This document shows, one piece after another, positions 28,413 through 36,892 of a stretch of 64,000 bases of DNA (its first letter is position 1; every line of letters begins with the position of its first letter). Source of the DNA: Achromobacter deleyi. GTDB lineage: Bacteria; Pseudomonadota; Gammaproteobacteria; Burkholderiales; Burkholderiaceae_B. Position numbers and translations under genes: made by a program. Where the stretch lies: positions 62,001 to 126,000 of the forward strand of contig NZ_CADIJO010000002.1 of NCBI RefSeq assembly GCF_902859705.1, read 5' to 3'. The notes below the pieces were generated by a model. The model was not told the DNA's origin. It saw only the letters and a list, made by a program, of their open reading frames with translations, and ran no database searches.

Positions 28413-29738
28413 TCATGCAACTTCCTTGAGCACCTTGCCGATCTGCTCGAACAGCTGCCCGATCTGGGCTTCTTCGATGATCAGCGGGGGCGAGACGGCG
28501 ATGATGTCACCGGTGTAGCGCACCATCAGGCCGCTGTCGAAGCATTTCTGGAACACTTCGGCGGCGCGGGCGCCGGGGGCACCTGCGCGCGGCGCCAGTT
28601 CGATGCCGGACACCAGGCCCAGGTTGCGTACGTCGATGACGTGCGGTGCGCCCTTCAGGCTGTGGGCCGCCTGCTCGAACGCGCCCGACAGCTTGCGGGC
28701 ACGGCTGAACAGGTCTTCGCGGCGGTAGATGTCCAGCGTCGCCAGGATGGCGGCGGCGGCCAGCGGGTGGGCCGAATAGGTATAGCCGTGGAAGAACTCG
28801 ATGCCGCCGGCCGGGCCGTTGACGATGGCGTCGTGCACTTCGCGGCGCACGGCGACGGCGCCCGCGGGCACGGCGGCGTTGCTCACGCCCTTGGCCATGG
28901 CGATCAGGTCGGGCGTGACGCCGAAGAATTCGGACGCGGTGGCGGCGCCCAGGCGGCCGTAGGCGGTGATGACTTCGTCAAAAATCAGCAGGATGCCGTG
29001 CTTGGTCGTAATTTCGCGCAGTTTTTCCAGGTAGCCCTTGGGCGGGATCAGCACCCCGGTGGAGCCGGCCATGGGCTCGACGATCACGGCGGCGATGGTG
29101 GACGCATCGTGCAGCGCGATGATGCGTTCGAGTTCGTCGGCCAGGTGGGCGCCCCAGGCGGGCTGGCCCTTGGAATAGGCGTTCTGCTCCAGGTTGTGGG
29201 TGTGGGGCAGGTGGTCCACGGCGGGCAGCAGCGCGCCGGAGAAGGTCTTGCGGTTGGTCGAGATGCCGCCGACCGAGATGCCGCCAAAGCCCACGCCGTG
29301 GTAGCCGCGTTCGCGGCCGATCAGGCGGGTACGCTGGCCTTCGCCGCGGGCGCGGTGATAGGCCAGGGCGATCTTCAGGGAGGTGTCGACGGACTCGGAC
29401 CCCGAGTTGGTGAAGAAGACGCGGTCCAGGCCCTGCGGCATGAAGCTGGCCACGGCGGTGGCGGCTTCGAAGGCCAGCGGGTGGCCCAGCTGGAAGCCCG
29501 GGGCGTAGTCCATGATGCCGGCCTGGCGGGAAATCGCGTCGACGATTTCCTGGCGGCCGTGGCCGGCGTTCACGCACCACAGGCCGGCCGTGCCGTCCAG
29601 GATCTGGCGACCGTCGGCCGACGTGTAGTACATGCCTTTCGCTGCCGCCAGCATGCGGGGATGCGCCTTGAACTGTTTGTTGGCAGTGAAGGGCATCCAG
29701 AGATGGGACAGGTCGGGCAACTCGGCGGGGGCGTTCAT
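28413..29738 (-). CDS. Class III aminotransferase, omega-amino acid:pyruvate type
   Basis: A 441-residue PLP enzyme resembling beta-alanine:pyruvate aminotransferases (BauA). Family features are the start LSHLWMPFTANKQFK, the substrate-site TSADGRQILDGTAGLWCVNAGH region, the FTNSGSESVDTSLKIA cofactor motif, DEVITAYGRLG, and the PLP Lys in IAMAKGVSNAAVPAG. It should transfer the amino group of beta-alanine or a related omega- or beta-amino acid to pyruvate, giving a semialdehyde for MmsA. The ATG at 29738 follows CTGGAGCC. First gene of the directon, divergent from the MocR-type regulator, with paired operators between. Confidence 0.92.
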   Translation of the reverse strand: MNAPAELPDLSHLWMPFTANKQFKAHPRMLAAAKGMYYTSADGRQILDGTAGLWCVNAGHGRQEIVDAISRQAGIMDYAPGFQLGHPLAFEAATAVASFMPQGLDRVFFTNSGSESVDTSLKIALAYHRARGEGQRTRLIGRERGYHGVGFGGISVGGISTNRKTFSGALLPAVDHLPHTHNLEQNAYSKGQPAWGAHLADELERIIALHDASTIAAVIVEPMAGSTGVLIPPKGYLEKLREITTKHGILLIFDEVITAYGRLGAATASEFFGVTPDLIAMAKGVSNAAVPAGAVAVRREVHDAIVNGPAGGIEFFHGYTYSAHPLAAAAILATLDIYRREDLFSRARKLSGAFEQAAHSLKGAPHVIDVRNLGLVSGIELAPRAGAPGARAAEVFQKCFDSGLMVRYTGDIIAVSPPLIIEEAQIGQLFEQIGKVLKEVA

Positions 29739-29821
29739 GGCGGCTCCAGGGGGTGACAGGCCCGGCTTTGCTTGCGTCGCGTGCAGGCAGCCGGCGGATG
29801 CGAATGATTCTGGTACGTCCC

Positions 29822-29849
29822 GCGCGGATTGAAAATATACAATCCGCGC
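29822..29849. promoter_or_regulatory. Perfect 10-bp inverted repeat with AT-rich spacer
   Basis: GCGCGGATTG (29822-29831) and CAATCCGCGC (29840-29849) flank AAAATATA in the divergent promoter region. The spacer with its edges gives TATACAAT, a -10-like sequence on the plus strand. This may be a promoter embedded in a palindrome or a second operator. Confidence 0.45.
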
Positions 29850-29857
29850 AAAGCGGG

Positions 29858-29896
29858 CTAACTGTATAGTTGCAAGCATGACAACTGTACAGTTAG
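29858..29896. promoter_or_regulatory. Paired 12-bp palindromic operators for the MocR-type regulator
   Basis: AACTGTATAGTT (29860-29871) and AACTGTACAGTT (29883-29894) are 23 bp apart, about two helical turns, so both face the same side of the DNA. Together with flanking bases they form a larger dyad CTAACTGTATAGTTG / CAACTGTACAGTTAG with one mismatch. They lie 11-50 bp before the GTG start of the divergent regulator, the usual place for autoregulation and control of the adjacent operon. Binding is inferred. Confidence 0.7.
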
Positions 29897-29906
29897 CTTT
29901 CCTGCC

Positions 29907-31325
29907 GTGATCGATTTCCAGCCCGTGCGCGCCCGCGGCCAGGCCCCCACGCTGGTGGACCAGCTGGTGGCGGCCATTCTGCAAGCCATCGAGGCCCAAC
30001 TGCTGCGTCCGGGTATGTCCCTACCCTCGGTGCGCGAGTTCGCGCGCCAGCACGCCGTCAGCACTTTCACGGTCGCCAGCGCCTACAGCCGCCTGGTGTC
30101 GCTGGGCTGGCTGGCCGCAAGACCAGGCGCCGGCTATCGGGTGGCCCAGCCGGATGCCCCGGCGCGCCGGGGCGAGCCGCAATCCTGGGAGCCGCCCCGC
30201 TTGAATGCAAGCTGGCTGCTGTCGGACATCTTCGCGGACCACTCCATCCCCATCAAATCGGGTTGCGGCTGGCTGCCCGGCGAATGGCTGAATGAAGAGG
30301 GGTTGCACGTGGCGCTGCGCCACATGGGCCGGGTGCCGGCCATGCGCATTGCCCACTACGGCCATCCGTACGGCTACGCGCCGCTGCGCGAAACCATCGC
30401 CGCCACCCTCAGCGCGCAGGGCATGGAGGTCGAGGTCTCCCAGGTGCTCTTGACCCAGGGCGTGACCCACGGGTTGGATATGGTGATCCGCACCCTGCTG
30501 CGGCCGGGCGACACCGTACTGGTCGAGCAGCCGGCCTACGCCAATCTCTTGCAGATGCTGCGCCTGGCCGGCCTGCGGGTGGTGCCGGTGGCGCGTACCC
30601 TGGACGGCCTGGATTGCGATGCGCTGGAGCGCGCGGCCTCGCAACACCGGCCGCGGGCGCTGTTCGTCAACACCGCGCTGCAGAATCCGTCCGGGGCCAG
30701 CATCAGCATGGCCAACGCCTTTCGCATCCTGCAACTGGCCGAGCGCCATGGACTCTGGGTGGTGGAAGACGACATCTCGCGGGAACTCGCGCCGGGCGTC
30801 ACACCCATGCTGGCGGCGCTGGATGGCGGGCGCCGGGTGGTCTACCTGGGCGGCTATTCCAAGGTCATCAGCCCGTCGGTGCGGGTGGGCTACGTGGTGG
30901 CGCACCGCGACCTGACCCGCGACATCGCCCGCACCAAGATGGCGGTCGGCCTGACGTCGCCCGAGATCATGGAGCGCATCGTCCATCAGGTCATCCGCGA
31001 AGGCCGCTACCGGGCGCACATCGAGCGCACCCGCGAACGCCTGGCCCAGGCCCATGCCAACGTGGCGGGCCAGATGGCGCAGCATGGCTTCGAGGTCTAT
31101 GCGCGGCCCCAGGCCGGCCTGTTCCTGTGGGCGAAGGTGGCCGGCCAGTGGCGCGAACGCGGCGCCAACGGCCTGGCCGAGTTGGCCCTGAAAGACGGCA
31201 TCTGGCTCGCGCCGGGTTCCTATTTCGAGGCCGACGAGGCCGATACGCCCTGGGTGCGCTTCAACGTGGCGTATTCCGAGGCATCGGCGCTGTGGCGCTT
31301 CATGCGCAATGCGGGCGCGGCCTAG
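29907..31325 (+). CDS. MocR-family transcriptional regulator (GntR helix-turn-helix plus aminotransferase domain)
   Basis: A 472-residue regulator. Residues about 12-80 form a GntR winged helix (LVDQLVAAILQAIEAQLLRPGMSLPSVREFARQH pattern, shown here in part). From about 95 onward is a fold-type I aminotransferase domain used as an effector sensor; the PLP Lys sits in GGYSKVISPSVRVGYV. MocR proteins bind PLP and an amino compound and regulate adjacent genes. Placement divergent from an omega-aminotransferase gene, with paired palindromes between, suggests that it senses the amino substrate of that pathway. The start is GTG at 29907 without a strong ribosome site. Confidence 0.9.
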   Translation: MIDFQPVRARGQAPTLVDQLVAAILQAIEAQLLRPGMSLPSVREFARQHAVSTFTVASAYSRLVSLGWLAARPGAGYRVAQPDAPARRGEPQSWEPPRLNASWLLSDIFADHSIPIKSGCGWLPGEWLNEEGLHVALRHMGRVPAMRIAHYGHPYGYAPLRETIAATLSAQGMEVEVSQVLLTQGVTHGLDMVIRTLLRPGDTVLVEQPAYANLLQMLRLAGLRVVPVARTLDGLDCDALERAASQHRPRALFVNTALQNPSGASISMANAFRILQLAERHGLWVVEDDISRELAPGVTPMLAALDGGRRVVYLGGYSKVISPSVRVGYVVAHRDLTRDIARTKMAVGLTSPEIMERIVHQVIREGRYRAHIERTRERLAQAHANVAGQMAQHGFEVYARPQAGLFLWAKVAGQWRERGANGLAELALKDGIWLAPGSYFEADEADTPWVRFNVAYSEASALWRFMRNAGAA

Positions 31326-31337
31326 GGCCGTGCGGGG

Positions 31338-31823
31338 TCAGCCGCGCTCGTACGTGACGAAGTCGTAGTCGTAGCCATTCTCGGCGGGTTGCGCGTCGCG
31401 CGCCGTTTCCTTCCACTGAAAGCCCGGCAGCAGCGGAAAGAAGGCGTCGCCCTCGACCTCGGCATGGACTTCGGTGGCCAGGATGCGGTGGGCCAGCGGC
31501 AATGCCTGCGTGTAGATCTGCGCACCACCGATCACGAAGGCCTCGGCGCTGTCGCCGCAGGCGGCGATGGCCGCCTCCAGCGAGGGCACGAGCGTGGCGC
31601 CGGCGGCGCTGAAGTCCGGATTGCGGCTGACCACGATATTGGTGCGCCCGGGCAGGGGGCGGCCCAGCGATTCCCACGTCTTGCGCCCCATGATGATGGG
31701 GTGTCCCAGCGTGCTGCGCTTGAAATGCGCCAGATCGCCCGGCAATTTCCAGGGCAGGGCGTTGTCGCGCCCGATGGCGCGGTTGGTGGAATAGGCGACG
31801 ATCAGGGTAAGGCTGGCGGACAT
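31338..31823 (-). CDS. folA: Dihydrofolate reductase
   Basis: Reduces dihydrofolate to tetrahydrofolate with NADPH. The 161-residue protein has the typical start LTLIVAYSTNRAIGRDNALP, the active-site Asp at about D30 (WKLPGDLAHFK), the NADPH motif MGRKTWESLGRPLPGR and FVIGGAQIY. It is functionally paired with thyA, which lies 2.5 kb away on the same strand, but the two are separated by the MHYT-GGDEF-EAL gene. Convergent with the MocR-type regulator, 12 bp between stops. Confidence 0.97.
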   Translation of the reverse strand: MSASLTLIVAYSTNRAIGRDNALPWKLPGDLAHFKRSTLGHPIIMGRKTWESLGRPLPGRTNIVVSRNPDFSAAGATLVPSLEAAIAACGDSAEAFVIGGAQIYTQALPLAHRILATEVHAEVEGDAFFPLLPGFQWKETARDAQPAENGYDYDFVTYERG

Positions 31824-31887
31824 GCGGTCGGGATGCTTGGGGAAGTCGGCCGGCAGGGCCGGCGGGAAGGCCCCAAGCGTAGCAAAT

Positions 31888-33951
31888 TCAGCCCGCCGCG
31901 TGTTCCAGGAATTCGCTGGCCGGCATCGGCTTGCCCAGCAGGAAGCCCTGCAGCGAGTCGCAGCCCAGCCCGGTCAGGAATTTCTGCTGCGCCGCCGTTT
32001 CCACGCCTTCGGCCACGATGCGCAGGTTCAGTTGCTGGGCCAGCGCGACGATGGCCGAGACAATGGCGGCATCCTCGTTGTCGTTTTCCAGCTGGTTGAC
32101 GAAGCCGCGGTCGATCTTCAATTCGGTGGCCGGCAGCCGCTTCAGATAGAGCAGGCTGGAATAGCCGGTGCCGAAGTCGTCGATGGAAATGGTCACGCCC
32201 AAGCCCGACAGCCGCTTGAGCACGGTCAGGCTGGCCTCGGCGTCGCGCATGGCGGTGGATTCGGTCACTTCCAGCGTCAGGCAGGACGGCGGCACGTCGT
32301 GCCGGGCCAGCGCGCTGCGCACCGTCTCGACCAGCCCGGCGTGGGCGAACTGCAGCGCCGAGATGTTCACGGCGATGGTCCAGTGGCCCTGGCCCGCGTT
32401 GATCCACTCGCGCATCTGGCGGCAGGCTTCGTTGATGACCCATTCGCCGATCGACAGGATCAGCCCGGTCTTTTCCGCCGTGGGAATGAACTGATCCGGG
32501 CCCACCAGGCCGCGGGTGGGGTGGTTCCAGCGCAGCAGCGCCTCGGCGCCCATGATGGGGCCGGCGGGCGCTTCGTACTTGGGCTGGTAGTGCAGCACGA
32601 ACTGGTCGCGCTCCTGCGCCAGGCGCAGGTCGTGCAGCAGCTCGATCTGCTCGTGCGCGTCGGCGTTCATGGACGGCTCGAAGAAGCTGTAGCCGGTGCC
32701 GCCCAGGCGCTTGGCGTGGTACATCGCGGCGTCCGCGTTGGTCAGCAGCGCGTGCGTGTCTTCGCCGTCATTCGGGTAGATGGCGATGCCCACGCTGGAC
32801 GTCACCAGCACTTCGTGGCCGTACACCATCACCGGGCGCGCGATGGCCTCGATCAGGCGGTCCGCCACATTGGCGGCGTCGGTGGGTTCCACCACCTCGC
32901 TCAGCACGATGAATTCGTCGCCGCCCAGGCGCGCCACGGTGTCCTGCGTGCGCAGCGTCTGGCGAATGCGCTGGGCCAGGTCGATCAGCAGGGCGTCGCC
33001 GGTATGGTGGCCATAGGCGTCGTTGACCGCCTTGAAGCCGTCCAGATCGAAGAACAGCACGGCGAAATAGCCCTTGCGGCGGCTGGCGCTTTCAATGGCC
33101 TGTTCCAGCCGGTCTTCGAGCAGGATGCGGTTGGGCAGCTTGGTCAGGGTGTCGTGCAACGCCAGCTGCACCAGTTCTTCGTTGGCCTCGGCCAGCGACG
33201 AGGCCAGGGCGGACGTGCGCGCTTCCAGGCGGTTGTCCAGCACGGCGACCACCAGGGCGATGGCCAGCACGCTCAGGGTCACGGCGGTCACGGCAATGGC
33301 CAGCCAGCCCGCCGAAATGCCGCTGTTGGCGGCCATGCAGATGCTGCCTTCCGGGAAGCCGGCCGCTTCCATGCCGGTGTAGTGCATGCCGACAATGGCC
33401 ATGCCCATGACCACGGCCGCCAGCGGCCGCGACAGCGCCACCCGCGGGCCGTCCTGGCGCAGGCGGTAGGTGATCCAGAGCGCGGCGCCCGAGGCCGCCA
33501 CGGCGATGCCGATGGACAGCGCGAACCAGGCCGGGTTGTAGGAGATGCCGGGCATCATCTGCATCGCAGCCATGCCGATATAGTGCATCGCCGCGATGCC
33601 CGCGCCCATCAGCAGCGCGCCCGCGATCAACCGCGGCCAGGGCAGCTCGTCCTTGCAGACGATCCACAGCGCGAAGGCCGAGCAGCCGATCGCGATCACC
33701 AGCGACAGCAGGGTCAGCGGCAGGTCGTAGCCCATGGGGATGGGCAGGCTGAACGCCAGCATGCCGACGAAATGCATGGCCCAGATGCCGATGCCCATGG
33801 CCAATGCGCCGCCGGCCAACCAGTAACGCGCCGCCGGCAGTCCGTTCGCGGCCCGCACGCGGTTGGCCATGCCCAGCGCCGTATACGACGCCAGGATGGC
33901 GACCCCTAGGGATACGAGGACGAGCGAAGGGTTATATGTTCCAACGAGCAT
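31888..33951 (-). CDS. MHYT-GGDEF-EAL cyclic di-GMP signalling protein
   Basis: A 687-residue inner-membrane protein. The first 240 residues hold seven membrane helices with three MHYT-type motifs (MHFVGM, MHYIGM, MHYTGM), a proposed copper- or gas-sensing membrane domain. A short linker leads to a GGDEF domain with an intact motif (RLGGDEF, residues 343-347), then an EAL phosphodiesterase domain with GAEALLRW (470-472), the DDFGTGYSSLLYLKRLP loop and AEGVET. Both catalytic sites look complete, so net activity cannot be told. AGGA lies about 9 bp before the ATG. Apparently monocistronic. Confidence 0.95.
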   Translation of the reverse strand: MLVGTYNPSLVLVSLGVAILASYTALGMANRVRAANGLPAARYWLAGGALAMGIGIWAMHFVGMLAFSLPIPMGYDLPLTLLSLVIAIGCSAFALWIVCKDELPWPRLIAGALLMGAGIAAMHYIGMAAMQMMPGISYNPAWFALSIGIAVAASGAALWITYRLRQDGPRVALSRPLAAVVMGMAIVGMHYTGMEAAGFPEGSICMAANSGISAGWLAIAVTAVTLSVLAIALVVAVLDNRLEARTSALASSLAEANEELVQLALHDTLTKLPNRILLEDRLEQAIESASRRKGYFAVLFFDLDGFKAVNDAYGHHTGDALLIDLAQRIRQTLRTQDTVARLGGDEFIVLSEVVEPTDAANVADRLIEAIARPVMVYGHEVLVTSSVGIAIYPNDGEDTHALLTNADAAMYHAKRLGGTGYSFFEPSMNADAHEQIELLHDLRLAQERDQFVLHYQPKYEAPAGPIMGAEALLRWNHPTRGLVGPDQFIPTAEKTGLILSIGEWVINEACRQMREWINAGQGHWTIAVNISALQFAHAGLVETVRSALARHDVPPSCLTLEVTESTAMRDAEASLTVLKRLSGLGVTISIDDFGTGYSSLLYLKRLPATELKIDRGFVNQLENDNEDAAIVSAIVALAQQLNLRIVAEGVETAAQQKFLTGLGCDSLQGFLLGKPMPASEFLEHAAG

Positions 33952-34330
33952 TTTTGGGGTCCTGTCCTGAGCGCATACAGCCGCCGCGCCGGCCTCAATT
34001 CAAATCAATTAGTAGTCAACAGTTGCATTCGGGCCGCAAGGGGGTCCTGCTGTCGACGCTGGCGATTCACGTACTCTCTTTTCTGGATAGGGGGTGCGGC
34101 GCTGCGGTGCAGGCGGCCGGGAAGGCCGGGCGGGGTGCCCGGTTTCGCGGCGAGCGGCAGGCACGGCGCGGCATGGGCCGTTCAGAAGCAACGGCGCGCG
34201 AGGCTTGCTGGACGCGCGTCCGAGGCTAAGGGATGGGTTATACCGAAAACGCGCTTCCAGAAGCTCACCAATCTTCACCTGCGTGTCCCGGCATGGCGGA
34301 CGGCCGCCAGGCGGCCGAACCGCCATGGCC
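33952..34330. other. Intergenic region without a recognised gene
   Basis: 379 bp between the start of the MHYT-GGDEF-EAL gene and the end of thyA. The part next to the signalling gene is AT-richer (around 33995-34027, with TTGACTACTAAT on the minus strand) and probably holds its promoter. The thyA end has a GC-rich dyad CCATGGCC/GGCCATGG (34323-34344) overlapping its stop codon, without a T tract. Frames open here are low-complexity shadows. Confidence 0.6.
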
Positions 34331-35302
34331 TCAAACGGCCATGGGCGCGGTGAGTGGCGCGTGGTGGGTGTAGCCCGCCAGCGAGAAATCGCCCGGCTCG
34401 ACCTTCTCGAGCCACTCGGGCTCGTAGCGGCCGGTCTGGGCAAAATCGGGAATGCGGTCGGACAGCACGAGCTGGGGCGCTTCATACGGCGTACGCGTCA
34501 GCTGTTCGCGCAGCATCGGCAGGTGGTTCTCGTAGATGTGGGCGTCGCCAATGAAATACGTGAACCAGCGCGGCTTGTAACCCGTCAGCCGGCCCACCAG
34601 GTGCAGCAGCGCCGCGCCTTCGGTCAGGTTGAACGGCGTGCCCAGCCCGACATCGTTCGAGCGGATGTACAGGCACAGGGAAATTTCGCGGGTGGTCGCG
34701 TTGGGCAGGAATTGATAGAGCAGGTGGCAGGGCGGCAGCGCCATTTCCTCGATCTGCGCCCAGTTCCAGCCGTGGAACAGGATGCGGCGGTCGCCCGGGC
34801 GCTCGTGGATGGCGTCCAGACATTGGCGCAACTGGTCGACGGCTTTATAGAGCAGCACCTTGGGGGCGCCGTCTTCCTGCAGGTCGGCCACCTTCGTGTA
34901 ACCGCGGCCCAGCGCGTCGGCGATCTGTTCCTGGCGGTGGGCGTCCAGCACCTTGTAGGCCGGCCACTGGCGCCATTGCACGCCATAGACCGGGCCCAGG
35001 TCGTCGGGGCCTTCGCGGTACGGGTTGGCCAGCCACTGGCTGTTCTCGTTGGCGTTCTGGTCCCAGACCTTGCACCCCAGTTCGCGGAATTCGGCGGCGC
35101 TGCGCGAGGCGCGCAGGAAGCCGACCATCTCGCCGATGGCCGACTTGAAGGCCAGCTTCTTGGTGGTCACGGCGGGAAAGCCCTGCTGCAGGTCAAAGCG
35201 CAGCGAGGCGCCCGGCATGCTCAGGGTGCGTATGCCCGTCCGATTTTCCTGCCACGCGCCGGTGTCCAGGATGGATTGAACGAGGTCCAGGTATTGTTTC
35301 AT
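34331..35302 (-). CDS. thyA: Thymidylate synthase (long form)
   Basis: Methylates dUMP to dTMP using 5,10-methylene-THF. The catalytic Cys is C192 in [12 protein letters not shown]; the N-terminal [18 protein letters not shown] and the C-terminal folate-site region are intact. At 323 residues it is about 60 longer than E. coli ThyA (264 aa). Most of the extra length is a segment between QWRQWPAYK and [15 protein letters not shown], where short enzymes have a direct connection. The insert lies on the small domain and leaves the active site complete. It pairs functionally with folA and with dcd. The OsmC gene is 39 bp upstream on the same strand. Confidence 0.96.
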   Translation of the reverse strand: MKQYLDLVQSILDTGAWQENRTGIRTLSMPGASLRFDLQQGFPAVTTKKLAFKSAIGEMVGFLRASRSAAEFRELGCKVWDQNANENSQWLANPYREGPDDLGPVYGVQWRQWPAYKVLDAHRQEQIADALGRGYTKVADLQEDGAPKVLLYKAVDQLRQCLDAIHERPGDRRILFHGWNWAQIEEMALPPCHLLYQFLPNATTREISLCLYIRSNDVGLGTPFNLTEGAALLHLVGRLTGYKPRWFTYFIGDAHIYENHLPMLREQLTRTPYEAPQLVLSDRIPDFAQTGRYEPEWLEKVEPGDFSLAGYTHHAPLTAPMAV

Positions 35303-35341
35303 GGGTACAGAATGAGTAAGGGCTGAAAGGGCGCGGTCGCG

Positions 35342-35785
35342 TCAGGCCGTGGCGGGGGCTTCCTGGGTGTCGACGATGTCCACCGAGAAAGTCAGTTCGG
35401 CGGTCTTTTCCAGCATGGCCGAGGCCGAGCAGTATTTCTCGTGCGACAGCTGCACCGCGCGCTCGACGGCCGCGCGCGGCAGGTTGCGGCCGGTGACGGT
35501 GAAGGCGAAATGGATGCGAGTGAACACCTTGGGGTCGACATCGGCGCGGTCGGCCTGCAGCTTGACGCTGCAGCCGGTCACGGCGTGGCGGCCGCGCTTG
35601 AGGATCAGTACCACGTCGTAGGCGGTGCAGCCGCCGGTGCCGGCCAGCAGCATTTCCATCGGGCGGGGGGCCAGGTTGTGGCCGCCGCCGTCCACCGCGC
35701 CATCCATGACGGCAACGTGGCCGCTGCCGGTGCTGGCGGTAAAGAGCATGCCATTGGGGCCGCCCCAGTCGATCGTGCATTCCAT
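35342..35785 (-). CDS. OsmC/Ohr-family protein (YhfA-like)
   Basis: A 147-residue protein of the OsmC superfamily, many members of which are thiol-dependent hydroperoxide reductases. The two conserved Cys occur in GGCTAYDVVLIL and KYCSASAML. The overall layout (short beta start, central helix after PMEMLLAGTGGC, second helix after VERAVQLSHEKY) matches the YhfA branch, where peroxidase activity has not been firmly shown. The ATG at 35785 gives MECTIDWGGPN; upstream codons are out of family. It precedes thyA on the same strand and may share a transcript. Confidence 0.88.
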   Translation of the reverse strand: MECTIDWGGPNGMLFTASTGSGHVAVMDGAVDGGGHNLAPRPMEMLLAGTGGCTAYDVVLILKRGRHAVTGCSVKLQADRADVDPKVFTRIHFAFTVTGRNLPRAAVERAVQLSHEKYCSASAMLEKTAELTFSVDIVDTQEAPATA

Positions 35786-35912
35786 GTGTCGGTGTCCTTG
35801 TGCGGGTGCTTGAGCGCAGTCAATGGCTGATGATACCCGTTGCGTACAATTCCAGGCACGAGAGCCCCGCCCCGCATCAGGGGTGTGCGCGCCCCAATTC
35901 CAGGAGTTGTCC

Positions 35913-36590
35913 ATGTCCACCGCCCTGTTCCAATCCGGCCCCGCTTCTTTCCTGCGTCGCACCAGTCCGCTGGACGCCCTGTTGGCCGAAGCCGACCGCG
36001 CGCTGCGCGTGCTGTCCGGCAGCGCCAGCGCCGGCCGGCCGAATCCGGCCACCGCTGACGAGGCGCCCGACACGCTGTCGGCACAGGAAAAGCGCCACGC
36101 GGCAGGACTGATGCGGGTCAACCACGTCGGCGAGGTCTGCGCCCAGGCGCTGTACCGGGGGCAGGCGGCGGCATGCCGCGAGCCCGGCCCGCGCGCCTTG
36201 CTGCTGGAAGCGGCCGGCGAAGAGGTCGACCACCTGGTCTGGTGCAACCAGCGGCTGGCCGAGCTGGGCAGCCGGCCCAGCCTGCTGAACCCGGTCTGGT
36301 ACGCCGGCTCGTTTGCGCTGGGCGTGCTGGCCAGCTACGCCGGCGTGCCGCGCAACCTGGGTTTCATGGCCGAGACCGAACGGCAGGTCGAGGCCCACCT
36401 GGACGGCCACCTGCGCACCTTGCCGGAGCAGGACGCCCGCTCGCGCCAGATCGTGCAGAAGATGAAGGAAGACGAGGCCCAGCATCGCGCCAGCGCCGAG
36501 GCCGCCGGCGGCGTGCCGCTGCCCGGTCCGGTCAAGACGGCCATGCGGGCCATGTCCAAGGTCATGACCACGACGGCGTACTGGATCTGA
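35913..36590 (+). CDS. coq7: 2-polyprenyl-3-methyl-6-methoxy-1,4-benzoquinone monooxygenase
   Basis: The di-iron hydroxylase of ubiquinone synthesis, acting at the inner membrane face. The 225-residue protein carries the ferritin-like ligand set: [49 protein letters not shown] and [14 protein letters not shown], with two ExxH pairs. A hydrophobic stretch [13 protein letters not shown] is the membrane-contact helix. The ATG at 35913 is preceded by CAGGAG. It is divergent from the OsmC-like gene and is followed by a 630-bp region without an ordinary gene. Confidence 0.95.
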   Translation: MSTALFQSGPASFLRRTSPLDALLAEADRALRVLSGSASAGRPNPATADEAPDTLSAQEKRHAAGLMRVNHVGEVCAQALYRGQAAACREPGPRALLLEAAGEEVDHLVWCNQRLAELGSRPSLLNPVWYAGSFALGVLASYAGVPRNLGFMAETERQVEAHLDGHLRTLPEQDARSRQIVQKMKEDEAQHRASAEAAGGVPLPGPVKTAMRAMSKVMTTTAYWI

Positions 36591-36857
36591 ACGCGCGCTG
36601 CCCCGGGGTGGGGAGCAAAAATGTTGCAATGCGCAAAAATTGCCGCATATTGGTGCCGGATGCACCTTTCTGGTGCCAATCATAGGGCGGGATTACCCGG
36701 CAGGGTCTAGGGTAAGTCCGCAAGGGGTTAACCCGTTCGGCAAAAACCCGCCATGTCGCAAGGTCATTGCTGGCTGCGGCTTTCCAGGCATGCGCCGCGC
36801 AGCGTGCGGCAAAAATGCAACGCGGAATGTCGCGCTGCCGCGAGCCTAAAAAAATTC
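36591..36857. other. Intergenic region after coq7, with an NtrC-like dyad
   Basis: About 270 bp with no plausible open frame. It contains TGCACC-N5-GGTGCC (36661-36677), one base off the NtrC half-site pair TGCACC-N5-GGTGCA, and nearby repeats of TGGTGCC and ATTGC. No sigma-54 -24/-12 pair with correct spacing was found next to it, so NtrC control is only a suggestion. Confidence 0.35.
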
Positions 36858-36886
36858 TTGCATCGCACAAAAAAACCCGATACTAT
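36858..36886 (+). promoter_or_regulatory. Sigma-70 promoter of the candidate small RNA
   Basis: TTGCAT (36858-36863), a 17-bp spacer rich in A, and TACTAT (36881-36886). Near-consensus boxes at ideal spacing, in an AT-rich stretch that differs from its surroundings. Transcription should start near 36893. Confidence 0.75.
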
Positions 36887-36892
36887 GCATCT

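Noticed and set aside
33952..34330. Plus-strand frames in the gap between the signalling gene and thyA
   Set aside because: Low-complexity Arg/Gly-rich translations without a ribosome site or family resemblance, running across into neighbouring gene ends.
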